A stretch of DNA of 64,000 nucleotides from Solen grandis (lineage: Eukaryota > Mollusca > Bivalvia > Adapedonta > Solenidae). A model generated the notes under the pieces. That model saw only the letters and a program-made list of their open reading frames with translations. It made no database searches and was not told the origin of the DNA. The stretch is from contig CM037790.1 of assembly GCA_021229015.1 (NCBI GenBank), positions 52,447,727 to 52,511,726 of the forward strand. Direction: 5' to 3'. Position numbers and translations under genes: made by a program. The number at the start of each line of letters is the position of its first letter. Within the stretch, counting starts at the first letter, position 1. This document shows, piece by piece, positions 24,529 through 35,264 of the stretch.

Positions 24529-24593
24529 CTACTCAACTTCATCATACTGTACAACATGCCCACCAACACCAGTCTTCTTATAAATTCCACCAC
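24529..24593 (-). CDS. Candidate terminal exon of an unrecognised minus-strand gene
   Basis: After acceptor ATTTGTTTGCAG| (AG at 24595-24594) two bases complete a codon. Then 20 residues follow (GGIYKKTGVG then GHVVQYDEVE) and a TAG at 24531-24529. The ending is hydrophilic and protein-like and the acceptor is good. The family is not recognised and no AATAAA was found within about 300 nt downstream. It would join the candidate exon at 25015-24963 in matching phase. Confidence 0.35.
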
Positions 24594-24962
24594 CTGCAAA
24601 CAAATACACACCTGTCTGTCTCCTAGGCTTTTGGCTATTATTTTACTTAGGCTAATACATAACTTTGAAACCTTGAGACCATAGAAATTCATACATAGCA
24701 CAAAGGTTGTTTTTGACTCTGTCATGACCAAATGACACAAGTCCATTTGCTCATGGCCATTGTCATAGGCTGATTAAGAAAGTCTTCATATGGCATATCT
24801 TTGTTATTACTCTTTGTCATTAGATGCACATAATGTTGTTGATCATTAGTCATTATATAATTATACCTCTTCTGAGTACCTTTTGACCTCTACAGGTTTG
24901 AATCAGTAGCTTAAACTATAATTTTGGTGTGTTGTTTTGGCTTGCAAAGATCAAATCTTTAC

Positions 24963-25015
24963 CTTTAACAGTGTAAACCAGTACTAGACTCACATTCCAC
25001 CATCCATACCCAGCA
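24963..25015 (-). CDS. Candidate internal exon, same unrecognised gene
   Basis: 53 nt between acceptor GCATTACTTAG| and donor AAAG|GTAAAG. The only open frame takes one base first, encodes AGYGWWNVSLVLVYTVK and leaves one base. The leaving phase fits the terminal exon at 24593 (making GGT, glycine). The entering phase fits the candidate first exon at 31278-31244 (AG+T, serine). Phase agreement supports it, but I searched for it, so chance is not excluded. Confidence 0.25.
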
Positions 25016-25019
25016 CTAA

Positions 25020-25950
25020 GTAATGCCTAAATACTGAGGGGCAGTTTAGGGGCAAAATTCATTTTCCATGTTTTTCTTACAAAAATACCCAAATATTGTT
25101 TGTCATTAAAGTAATTATTTACGGTATGTTAACTTAATCATGTGTTTGAATATTTCAAACAGAGTAATTGCAGAATGCATTTCTAGATAATTCAAGAATG
25201 CCAGTATCACTTAGTAATAGTGCTAAGTATTATTGGTAGAAACGAAGCTAGAATGAAAACACCCTCTAGACTTTCTGGTTTCATGATTGTCTCATGGTAT
25301 ATCATCATGCATTTACTTGACATTACATTGTTTCATGTTGTTTTATATTCACTTAGAGCTGAGGTATTAACTTATTTTATAACAAGTCATAAATGAAATA
25401 TTTCTACTGCAGGACTTCAGTCATTGCTGAAAGTATGAACTAGGCTATTGTGACTTCATTTAGAAATCTTTCCATAATATCAAAACCAGACATTTTTACA
25501 TAAAAGCTTGAGCTCACTGGCTTCCATAAAGGAATTGCCATAGAATGAGATAAGATGCCTGCAACTCCGCATGCAGATAATAATGTACATATATGTATAT
25601 CTGTTAAAAAGTTTCGAATTGTATCAGTTGTCTGTTGAAAGCAGACGGTTGTCTGATTTTTTTTCCTGGAAGATATGAAAAGAGGGTTAGAAGATGTGTT
25701 TTTTATGATGATACTGGAGGCTGTATATGAAAGAGTGTGAAAATAATTCTAGAGACAGACGTCTATAGACTGACATTTCACGATTTGTCATTTACAGATG
25801 CTGAATTGACAGGTTTTTACAACAGCCTTTCATAACTGTCTGGGTTGGGATTGGCCGTTTGTTGCTTTTAGTACACAGGTGCTCTTAAGAAAATGGCCTA
25901 CTCAACCAGTTGAAACTCACATTCACTGGGCAGATCAAACCCTGCTTGGA
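25020..25950. other. No gene seen
   Basis: AT-rich DNA without recognisable ends, exons or RNA genes. Confidence 0.35.
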
Positions 25951-25954
25951 TGAG

Positions 25955-26045
25955 TAGTTATGGTCATCAAGTCACTCAGCCTGCGGTGGGTTCGAGACCT
26001 AGTCTGGTCACTAATTGTTCCTGTGAGGATTGAGGAACACTTTTT
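25955..26045 (+). mobile_element. SINE-like fragment G that seeded the next array
   Basis: Carries a tRNA B-box-like GGTGGGTTCGAGACCTAG and GTCATCAAGTCACTCAGCC. Related text is at 37130-37230 (TGTGAGACCGAACCCTAGCC, CTTGGCTTTCAGTAGGTC). Its downstream part, GCTGGCTTGCAGTAGG, continues directly into the 47-bp array. Confidence 0.45.
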
Positions 26046-26780
26046 GCTGGCTTGCAGTAGGTTGATCAAGGTTCATGTGAGGAAGACTTTTAGTTGGCTT
26101 TTCAGTAGGTCGATCAGGGTTCATGAGAGGAAGACATTTTGCTGGCTTGCAGTAGGTTGATCAGGGTTCATGTGAGGAAGACTTTTAGCTGGCTTGCAGT
26201 AGCTTGATCAGGGTTCATGAGAGGAAGACTTTTAGCTGACTTGCAGTAGGTTGATCAGGGTTCATGAGAGGAAGACTTTTTGCTGGCTTGCAGTAGGTTG
26301 ATCAAGGTTCATGTGAGGAAAACTTAGCTGGCTTGCAGTAGGTCGATCAGGGTTCATGAGAGGAAGACTTTTAGTTGGCTTGCAGTAGGTTGATCAGGGT
26401 TCATGAGAGGAAGACTTTTAGTTGGCTTGCAGTAGGTTGATCAGGGTTCATATGAGGAAGACTTTTAGCTGGTTTGCAGTAGGTTGATCAGGGTTCATGA
26501 GAGGAAGACTTTTTGCTGGCTTGCAGTAGGTTGATCAGGGTTCATGAGAGGAAGACTTTTAGCTGGCTTGCAGTAGGTTGATCAGGGTTCATGAGAGGAA
26601 GACTTTTAGCTGGCTTGCAGTAGGTTGATCAGGGTTCATGAGAGGAAGACTTTTAGCTGGCTTGCAGTAGGTCGATCAGGGTTCATGAGAGGAAGACTTT
26701 TTGCTGGCTTGCAGTAGGTTGATCAGGGTTCATGAGAGGAAGACTTTTAGCTGGCTTGCAGTAGGTTGATCAGGGTTCTA
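26040..26780 (+). repeat. 47-bp tandem array
   Basis: About 15-16 units of TTGATCAGGGTTCATGAGAG + GAAGACTTTTAGCTGGCTTG + CAGTAGG. A minority have TTTTTGCTGG or TGTGAGG variants that recur periodically, suggesting higher-order duplication. Seeded from the SINE-like fragment to its left. Confidence 0.9.
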
Positions 26781-27129
26781 CTGGGGTGCCTTTATGCCTT
26801 ACGGTTCTTCCCTCATTTGTAATTTGCTTGGCATTACATTGTCATTGAAATAACTTTTCAAAAATAACATAGCATGTGCCAGACTCCAGTATCCTTGATT
26901 ACACTCAATTTTGTGGTACTCCTCAGTACTTTTGAGAAGAGAAGGTAACTTTTCAGAGCCTGTTGTGACTGAATCCCTGTCATTTGGATCTGACTTTTCA
27001 TTGGTCCATGTATTGAATTCAAAGGCTACTTACATTTCTGTTTTATCAGAAGCATTTTGGCTTGCGTTTAATGTTTAGAAATTTCTTTGCTAGTCAATTG
27101 GGAAACAGTTCTTACAGCTTATTTTAATC

Positions 27130-27248
27130 GTTCTCAACAGTTCCTGGGTTGGACCAGTACTTTGTGTCTGAGATAGTAATGAAAGATTCTTCTCTCCGAT
27201 GGGGTTTAAATCTACAACCATCACATTCACAGTTATGTGTGCCATCAT
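27130..27248 (-). repeat. Dispersed repeat interrupted by the assembly gap
   Basis: AGTTCCTGGGTTGGACCAGT and the following ACTTTGTGTCTGAGAT match, in reverse, 48940-48995. The repeat runs into the N gap, which it may have helped to cause. Confidence 0.55.
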
Positions 27249-27348
27249 NNNNNNNNNNNNNNNNNNNNNNNNNNNNNNNNNNNNNNNNNNNNNNNNNNNN
27301 NNNNNNNNNNNNNNNNNNNNNNNNNNNNNNNNNNNNNNNNNNNNNNNN
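27249..27348. other. Assembly gap (100 N)
   Basis: Exactly 100 N; the conventional size for a gap of unknown length, so distances across it are unreliable. Confidence 0.98.
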
Positions 27349-28105
27349 TTGCACCCACTGAATTAACTTTATTACATGTACAGAGTCAATAATGACATGC
27401 AATAAAATTACAAACAGTATAACATATTTTGAATGCATCCTTTCAAATCAGGATTTTACTTGATTTAGCAAATAATAAGAAATAGTAAAATTCAGATTGA
27501 ATCTTGTATTTATAATTAGAATAGTACCAGAAAATAAAAGATCTTTTTGTTTTCAGATACTCAGTTGTGCATGGTTCGTAACTGTCTGAACTGCATGCAT
27601 TTTTGACACTGAAAGTTCAAAGATTCAAAAGCCTCAGAAGATTCCTGATTCTTTCATGACTTTTGAATGTGAGGCCCTACTTGTAATCCCTTAATAAAGA
27701 CTTGGTTTGAATGGAAATAAAACTCAATATCTAATCATTTAAAAATATGAACTGTAAGATTCTTAATTGAATATGTATTAATAATTTTAAGATAATTTAC
27801 CAACCAAGTGATCAGTTTAAAGGCCCATTTTTAGTCTAAAAGCAATTTAAATTCTTTGGACAGGTAAGTAAAATGTGTCACAGATTTGTTATGAGATGCA
27901 ATTTGTACATACTTGTTCATGACAATATTACTACAATGCATGATTAAGAAAGAAAATTCAATTGTTTACTAAATTACAAAAATATCTGATATTATATCCT
28001 TGTCAGTTTTTTTAAGATTTCCATTGACCTGCCATATAGTTCTATTAACGAATCACAAGTACATATAAATTGATAATGTAGCAGACAAACAAATTGTGAT
28101 TCAAA
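27349..28105. other. No gene seen
   Basis: AT-rich DNA; no splice-bounded open segment that fits neighbouring exon candidates. Confidence 0.35.
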
Positions 28106-28365
28106 TACGAGGGTTGTTCAAAAATAAATAGGACTGCGGTGATACCGTTCACATCTTTTAATATACCTACATGATTTTACAAGTACATGTAATATACATC
28201 CTAACTTATCCTCTACATACAAAGAAAATATCAATAACATATGATAACAACTAAAAAATCTATGACAATTACAAATAACCAAGGTTATGCAACCCGGCGC
28301 ACAAAAAAATATCACTCATGACGTTCACAACGTCGCATGCAGCTATACACATAACTAACCCTTTC

Positions 28366-28525
28366 CTGTTTATTATCCTGTCCTCACCACATTTAAATCT
28401 TTTCCTTGTTTATTATCCTGTCCTCACCACATTTAAATCTTTTCCTTGTTTATTATCCTGTCCTCACCACATTTAAATCTTTTCCTTGTTTATTATCCTG
28501 TACTCACCATATTTAAATCTTTTGT
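28366..28525 (+). repeat. 40-bp tandem repeat, 4 copies
   Basis: TTTCCTTGTTTATTATCCTG + TCCTCACCACATTTAAATCT in nearly identical copies, inside the mariner-type element. Confidence 0.9.
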
Positions 28526-29040
28526 GCCAGCTAAAAATGAATGATCTGTTCACACTATTCTAGACCTTTGTTTCCTTGATTTTTAAGACGATTAAGAAAG
28601 AGTATCACCTAATATGCTGACAAAATTTGACAAGTGGCGAATTTTTAACTTTTCATTCAACGGCATGTTTGCACGTTTAACGTTATCACCAGTATTATTC
28701 AAATCTTGTTTATTGTACTTTGGCATCTAACATCAAAATGATGCCAAATCTGTACATGACATCACTTATATATAATGAAACATGTTGGCAGAATATGAAT
28801 AAAAGCAAAGGACAAATAATGAAAAAATCAGGAGAAAAATGGTGCTACAAAAACTGACTTGATGCACTGTGGCAGGTGCGTGTTACCATTGTTATTCAAT
28901 TGTAGAATGCGCGTGCCTATAGTTAATAAATATAATGGAATTATTACAAAAATGTAGAAAACATTTTCCAATTGCCGTACATATGAAAATATCTAAAATC
29001 TAACGGAAACAGAAGATGCAAGACCCTCAGTCCTATCTAT

Positions 29041-29974
29041 TTTTAGCTCACCTGAGCACTTGTGCTCGGGTGAGCTTTTGTGATCGCCTTTTGTCCGTCG
29101 TGCGTCGTGCGTCGTCCGTCGTCAACAATTGCTTGTGAACACTCTAGAGGCCACAGTTTTGACCCAATCTTCATGAAACTTGGTCAGGATGTTTGTCTAC
29201 ATGATATCTCGGATGAGTTCGAAATTGGGTCATGTGGGGTCAAAAACTAGGTCACCAGGTCAAATCTTAGAAAAACCTTGTGAACACTCTAGAGGCCACA
29301 GTTTTGGCCCAATATTCATGAAACTTGGTCAGGATGTTTGTCTACATGATATCTCGGATGAGTTGAAAATGGGTCATGTGGGGTCAAAATCTAGGTCACC
29401 AGGTCAAATCTTAGAAAAACCTTGTGAACACTCTAGAGGCCACAGTTTTGGCCCAATCTTCATGAAACTTGGTCAGGATGTTTGTCTACATAATATCTCG
29501 GATGAGTTCGAAATTGGGTCATGTGGGGTCAAAAACTAGGTCACCGGTCAAATTTTAGAAAAACCTTGTGAACACTCTAGAGGCCACAGTTTTGGCCCAA
29601 TCTTCATGAAACTTGGTCAGGATGTTTGTCTACATAATATCTCAGATGGGTTTGATATGGGTCATGTGGGGTCAAAAACTAGGTCACTAGGTCAAATCTT
29701 AGAAAAAACCTTGTGAACACTCTAGAGGCCACAGTTTTGGCCCAATCTTCATGAAACTTGGTCAGGATGTTTGTCTACATGATATCTCAGATGAGTTCAA
29801 AATTGGGTCATGTGGGGTCAAAAACTAGGTCACCAGGTAAATTCAGGTAGGATCAAAATGTAGGCCACTTAGTCAAATGTTAGAAAAACACTTTAGATGC
29901 CAGATTTTTTGTCATTTTGCCTAACACAGCCATCTTAATCAGGTGAGCGACACAGGGCCATCTTGGCCCTCTTG
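29041..29974 (-). mobile_element. HINE/pearl-like element copy 4, inside a mariner terminal repeat
   Basis: Reverse orientation: starts TTTTAGCTCACCTGAGCACT / GTGCTCGGGTGAGC (3' hairpin), then GTCCGTCGTGCGTCGTGCG. About 5 units of the 145-bp core follow (homologous to copy 1: CACTCTAGAGGCCACAGTTT), and it ends GGTGAGCG...AGGGCCATCTTGGCCCTCTTG. The open frames here are repeat-born. Confidence 0.8.
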
Positions 29975-29990
29975 TTGAACAACCCTCGTA

Positions 29991-30470
29991 TTCCTGATTA
30001 TGGACCATCTTTGGAAATACTTACCAGTGCGAAATGTTTTGACGTCCATACAAAATAATAGATGGTGTAATTTGATCAAATTCTTAATGCATCTAACTGC
30101 TATTTTACAGCAGATATTTGCAAATTATATACCATTTGTGTTCAACTACAATATCGGTATGTCAAAATCTTTCAATCTTTTATTTTTCATAAACTTTGTA
30201 CCATTATGAAATATAATGGGCCTTTCAAGAAAAAATTTTTTTCCCTATAAACATTGCATTGAATTAAGAAAAAATAAGGTTGTTTATGATGTAGTAATTT
30301 TTAAGATAAAACATGCCTGTCATAAGAATCCTTAAGAATAATTAAAGGGGATGATTTATCCTGGTAAGCTGTATTCTTTATTTCCTTTGTGCTTTGTGTA
30401 TTTGGGATAGTTTTATCCCCACAAAAATCCTTTTTTGACCTTCCTTCATAATTTGAGTAATTTCTTTAGA
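29991..30470. other. No gene seen
   Basis: AT-rich DNA, no features. Confidence 0.35.
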
Positions 30471-30479
30471 GACTTTAGC

Positions 30480-30715
30480 CATTGCCTCATATAGACAGTT
30501 TTGAGACATTAGAAAACTGAATAGACCCTGATCAGATGGCTCCTGACACGGATCAGGGTCTCCTCTGGGTTTTTTTTTCTTACAGAACTTGTCTCAGGTC
30601 CTATTTAAGAAATCTATTGTTTCATTTACCATTTACAGCTTAGTCTTAATTGATATTCATCTATTCATAAATTTGTACTTAAATTCATGATAGCCAGTCC
30701 CAGGTCTGAATCTGA
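30480..30715 (-). mobile_element. MITE family D, copy 3
   Basis: Reverse copy: CCTCATATAGACAGTTTTGA at the left and inner hairpin ACCCTGATCAG / GATCAGGGTCTCCTC. The diverged GATATTCATCTATTCATAAA is at the right. Confidence 0.45.
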
Positions 30716-30912
30716 ATGGTTTAATCTGTGCTAAAAATATTACATTAAAGATATGACTTTGTACCAAAAGATACCAAGAAGCTGCAACTTCCTCCGACAG
30801 TCAAGTTTTATTTCCACGATATTATCATGTTAATACCTGTGGTTTGGATTTTCCCATGGCATTTGTTAAGCTCTTTTCTTGCCAGTACATTGAAAGGATT
30901 TAATATTTCCAG

Positions 30913-30997
30913 TGTGGGCCATCTCAAAAAAACGGATGTAACTCAGCCTCCCCCACCGATCAATTACTTATGGAACACATGTCATGGAAACAGACTG
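30913..30997 (+). CDS. Candidate plus-strand exon, unrecognised
   Basis: 85 nt between TTTAATATTTCCAG| and CAGACTG|GTACAA. Frame 1 is open and reads CGPSQKNGCNSASPTDQLLM then EHMSWKQT, leaving one base. The composition is less AT-rich than its surroundings. It would join the 45-nt segment at 34819 in phase. No family is recognised; a conserved noncoding element is an alternative. Confidence 0.2.
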
Positions 30998-31243
30998 GTA
31001 CAATACCTTTGTAGCCTTAACACAATGCTTCTACTTTTCTGATCATTATAAAAGTAGACTACCATTCTCCAGTGCATTATCAGGCCTTGAAAATCTCAAA
31101 TGAAAATAATTACAGGCTGTGTAATGCTCCTGTTATTCAGCCAATTTGAATATCATCATTGATAATCAGCGTAGGATCCTTAAGCATTTTGGTAGACAGT
31201 TTGTCTAGACTTCGAGCTTCGCCCTAATACAACGTTTACCAAC

Positions 31244-31278
31244 CTGTCTCCCAGCATTCCATACTTCTTGTCAGACAT
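31244..31278 (-). CDS. Candidate first coding exon, minus strand
   Basis: ATG at 31278-31276 starts MSDKKYGMLGD and reaches donor GACAG|GTTGGT (phase 2); an alternative donor, TTG|GTAAAC (exon end 31240), would be phase 0. Upstream on the minus strand (31290-31500) is a non-AT-rich, CAG- and CCA-rich stretch suitable for a 5' UTR or promoter. The phase-2 reading joins the candidate exons at 25015 and 24593 into a protein of about 50 residues unless further exons lie in between. Confidence 0.27.
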
Positions 31279-31518
31279 GGCCGTAAACAAGAAATATCAA
31301 TAACGTGGCGGCAGGAGTGAAGTTACATGTAGATTAGGTGGAGGAACTTGGGGTTGGAGGTCGCTGATCTGCAGTCTTGGTGGTGCCACTGCTGCTGCTG
31401 CTATTTGTGGGGATGGAAGGGGAACAAATTCCTTGGTGCCAACAATATGCCAGTTTTGTGTAGAACAGTCATTTTTATTGGGTATAGAAAATTTAGCAAA
31501 GTGCATCTAACTTTATTA

Positions 31519-31890
31519 TTAATATTGTTACATTTTATTTTGGATTTTATGGCGTCTTTGTATGTGTTGCCAAAGGCTAAGAAAAATAAAAAAGTTTCTT
31601 GAGCCATTGCTTAGAAATGTTATTAATGTTGCTAAAGAATGGTTTCTGTTTAAGCTCTTTGTCTCAGAGCCTTATCTTGTAATTGAGCCATTTCTCAGTG
31701 ATTTTGAGATAAGTTTATGGGAAGGATGCAGTTAGTTCACAACTCACAAATGGATGAGAACATTTCTTATAAAATAAATTCTGTAAAGCATAAAGTGATA
31801 TACAATATAATAGAACTTATATTACGGCATCTATATAAATTATTCATAACAGTATCCTGTTGTGTGGAAAAGAGAAATGGGGCACATTTA
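31519..31890. other. No gene seen
   Basis: AT-rich DNA without features. Confidence 0.35.
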
Positions 31891-31894
31891 ACCT

Positions 31895-32125
31895 TGAACT
31901 TCATACAGACTTATTATGTCACCTTGGCAAACAGAGGAAACCCAGATCAGACAGCTGATTCTTTCAGGAACAGTATCTCATCAGGGTCTCCTCTGTTTGC
32001 TCATACAATACTGAAGCCCATATTCTACATTCTGCATTGCATATTGTTCTGTATACCATTCAATGTTTGTAGTCAATAAATACTCATCAAGCCATGAATC
32101 TATGCATGCATATTCATGAGGTTAA
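31895..32125 (-). mobile_element. MITE family D, copy 4
   Basis: Reverse copy: GGCAAACAGAGGAAACCCAG, CAGGGTCTCCTCTGTTTGCTC, and a right end TGCATATTCATGAGGTTAAG. This end shows that the family terminus is near TTAACCTCATGAATATGCAT. Confidence 0.6.
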
Positions 32126-34195
32126 GGGCTAAGAAACTTTTTATGCAAGCTGAACATATGACGAAATCCTTATCACTTTTTAACACTGTGCCATTCAGAT
32201 ACCTCTAGAATGAATTAAAAGTCTATGAGGAGACTTGGCATATTTGTAAATTGAGGGCAAGGTGCAAATCTATGGTATCTACATATAAATCTTTTGCACC
32301 ATGTCCTCAAATTATAAATTTTTACTGTATATATCAGAATGCATAATACAAGTTTCCAAACCAGTTTTTAAAGAAACCTTCAAAATTTTGTATTCATAAA
32401 CAAAAATTATGAAGGACTGAGAAAATGAAATGAAGTAGATTATTTTAACTGAAACAAAAATATTTAAATGTGCATAATTATATCATGAACTTTAATAGCA
32501 TCTTCATAGTTTTGTCTTAAGTGAAGAAATGTATCGGATCTGTACATAGTATTATACTAAATAAGTTCATTAAACTTTTTTCAAAGCCAAGATAAAGATT
32601 TGCAGATTTCTCCTCAAATTTAAAAAAAATAATTTCTCACTCTAATACAAAACTCATAAAAACGTGTGCTGTAGTACATTTAATGTAATACGATACTAAA
32701 ATTAATAGAAAGGAAAAAAGCTCTTTTTGTTGAAATATCAAAATTTAGAAATTAAAAGAATAGAAAGAAAAAGATTTGTTAAATTATTAAACCCAGGATT
32801 TTGGACAGAACTTCTCTTCAGAACTTTTCAATGGTTAATTAAAGACATTTTATGGCTTCATGGAACCAGGAGAATCTAAAGGAGCCTGTGCAATGAATTC
32901 AACGAGTCTTTTCATGTCGATGTTTGTCTAAACAAAATTCTTTGTGCAAGAGTCTAAAAGGCTAGACATTTTGTCTAAAGACGGCTTAATCTGTAACATG
33001 TTTGGAGACATTTGGCTTTATATCTCACTCAGTACATCTTCCTGTGGAATAGAACTTTTCTGGAGATTAATAATACATAGCAGGGAGAATTTGTTACAGT
33101 TCTTTTTTTTATTGAGTTGCAGAAAAAAAAGATTGCAGAATGATTCTGTTCAAGCAGACGACATATTGAAGAAGATTTGGAAAATGAAGGCTGTTTGAGA
33201 GATGGATTGCCTGTTGTCCTCTTGGCTATTTTTTTTTATTGCTAATTCAAAAATGTGAAAAGACATCCAGAATATTGGCGACTACTTTGAGTGAATAGGG
33301 AAGGATTCAGGTGATCAAAACAAAGATCCCAAGTTCAAGCTGCTGGTCAGGGTGTGCCCATTAATATGGTTTACCAAAATATTGTATGTTACAGTCTGAG
33401 ATTTCATTAAAATTTAAGAAAATGAGAAAAAAAAAATGAGAAAAAAAGAAAGAAAACATCAGTAAAAGACCTTTTTAAAAATGCTGTCTTAAATTAAAAT
33501 TTCCAAAATACAATTCATAATCTCTCCCATATGTCAAAAGATTACATTTGCATAAACAAATTGCTGTATTTGTAAATCAAAGCATCCATGGTAATATTTG
33601 AAATGTTTTTTTTTTCGCAGGAAATACCTTAGAAGTTTTCAAAAAAAGTGATGAAAATAGCAATGTGAGTCAGAGTTTCAATGATTCCTTTAAGTTGCCC
33701 TGAAAAGTATCAAAACAGCTTCTATGTAAAACTCACTCACAAGTTCAAACTTATGATTATTCAAAATTGTGATGCTGGTATATAACAGTTCAATTTCAAA
33801 TCGATTTTAATGTTTTGCAATAGAAGTACATGTCTCGTAATGGAGAAATTATTTTCTGCTATCATTTAATAATAGCGAATAAAAACAATGCTTGTAGTTC
33901 CTTTAATTCACCATACTCCAAAATCAGCAGTTTTTGAAAAATAAAGAGTTCACATACATTTGCTTATTTATTTGTTTATCTGCTTTATTTAGTTTCTTAC
34001 ATCCTTACATTTTGCTTATCTATAAATGGTACAATCTTGGTTAATCATTACACTTGAGATTTATGAAGTATGTGACTAGCTATAGTATTAAGTTAGTCAA
34101 CCAGCAAGTATATGTAACTGTTTGAAGTTACTTTGAATGTGAAAACACAGCTAAACTTTTCAGATCTGGTTTTCATAAGTCTTGAATTTTGTTCT
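32126..34195. other. No gene seen
   Basis: AT-rich DNA; an 84-codon frame at 32944-33198 has no family motif or splice context. An A/G-rich run is at 33420-33460. Confidence 0.35.
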
Positions 34196-34415
34196 TTGTG
34201 ATAATGCACAAACTTATGAATTAAAGGATATTAATTAACAGAACTTTATATACAGCAAAAGATTTTTCTTTGCCATGCTGACTATGTAGGATCTGAGCTA
34301 TAGTATAGAATGGTATGAGAAAACAGAGGAAACCCTGATCAGATTGCTCCTGCAACTCCTCTTTTTTGCCAATTTGTCAAAATGAATCTAGATCACCAGA
34401 TTGACCATTGATAGG
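34196..34415 (+). mobile_element. MITE family D, copy 5
   Basis: TTTTTCTTTGCCATGCTGAC, GAAAACAGAGGAAACCCTGA and TTTGTCAAAATGAATCTAGA follow the family consensus; the left end is diverged. Confidence 0.55.
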
Positions 34416-34452
34416 CAGTGTTCATTGATAACATATTATCCCCCTGGAGGCG

Positions 34453-34460
34453 TGACGTCA
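34453..34460. promoter_or_regulatory. Full palindromic CRE (TGACGTCA)
   Basis: A perfect CREB/ATF palindrome in a locally GC-rich setting (CCCCTGGAGGCGTGACGTCACAG is split around it at 34441-34462). It lies 360 bp upstream of the candidate exons at 34819 and 35027 and so could belong to a promoter there. An 8-bp site can arise by chance. Confidence 0.3.
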
Positions 34461-34818
34461 CAGAGGCAAAGTATAGGTTCAAATGGGGAATCATTTACAA
34501 TGATTAGCATGAGTTCAAAATAAAAGCTCTATTGCTAACAAGTATAAAAGAAATAAGTTTAAATTGAGTGTAAAGTCATGTTTCTGAGTTGGCAAAGGCT
34601 CACATGATACTGCTGAATTCTGATTCAGAGAGGCAGATGAACTATTTTACCCACAAGCACACAGCCACCGCAGGCACCCTGGAGACTTTATTCAGGCTGG
34701 GAAACATGATCCCTGTAATGATCCAGGGCTTTAAATCATAAAGAGGCTGAAAATATGTTCCTGTCATGAAGATGGAGGTGGGCTCAGCAGTTAATGACAC
34801 AATTTTATGATTTTACAG

Positions 34819-34863
34819 GGAACAGTAGAAGCAGGGTATCTAAAACAGACGGCAATTCATCAA
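34819..34863 (+). CDS. Candidate 45-nt exon, unrecognised
   Basis: Acceptor ATGATTTTACAG| and donor CATCAA|GTAAGG. Frame 1 reads GTVEAGYLKQTAIHQ and joins the exon at 35027 in phase. Frame 3 reads NSRSRVSKTDGNSS and would instead follow the candidate at 30913, but it meets a stop if spliced to 35027. It may be a 5'-UTR exon. Confidence 0.25.
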
Positions 34864-35026
34864 GTAAGGTTAGATGTAACATGAACAGTGTCTAACTGAG
34901 CAGTGTTAGCTTGGAAGAGTTCATGTTGTTGTTGTTTTACTCCTCTGATAATTTGTCATTCATTTAGAGTTTTATTTTTCATTCATGAACGATACATCAT
35001 TGCCTGTGTTTTTGTACCTGTTTCAG

Positions 35027-35118
35027 GGTGAAATGAAGGAACTGAAGTTCTGCACATTTGTCCCATTATGGCAGTATCACATCATGTCAACCATTGGAAG
35101 AATGAACAAAACCGCACA
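35027..35118 (+). CDS. Candidate exon, unrecognised
   Basis: Strong acceptor TTTGTACCTGTTTCAG| and strong donor CACA|GTAAGA. One open frame reads GEMKELKFCTFVPLWQYHIM then STIGRMNKTA and leaves CA (phase 2); an ATG lies at 35033. The two other frames stop at once. No family recognised. It lies 150 bp upstream of the 27-bp array. Phase 2 would fit a weak acceptor at 58646 in the zinc-finger exon, a link that is only suggestive. Confidence 0.35.
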
Positions 35119-35264
35119 GTAAGATATTTAAACCAATTTGAATTTCTCTTGAAAGTCCTTAAGTAGGTCATAAGACAATTTAAATTTGATATTAAGCCCA
35201 TTCAACTCTGACTTGAGAATTATTTTATTCTGTCATTCCCTGTTGTTCCTACACAATTACTTAT

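Larger units (their letters stand above)
28108..29988. mobile_element. Tc1/mariner-type element, non-autonomous, with nested insertion
   Basis: Ends CGAGGGTTGTTCAA (left) and TTGAACAACCCTCG (right), flanked by TA at 28106-28107 and 29989-29990. The left terminal repeat continues AAATAAATAGGACTG; on the right the same continuation (CAGTCCTATCTATTTTT) is found only at 29029-29045, because a HINE-like element is inserted in the right terminal repeat. A 65-codon minus frame at 28118-28315 has no transposase motifs. Confidence 0.75.

Noticed and set aside
29180..29539. 119-codon frame
   Set aside because: Lies in the 145-bp core repeats of a HINE-like element.
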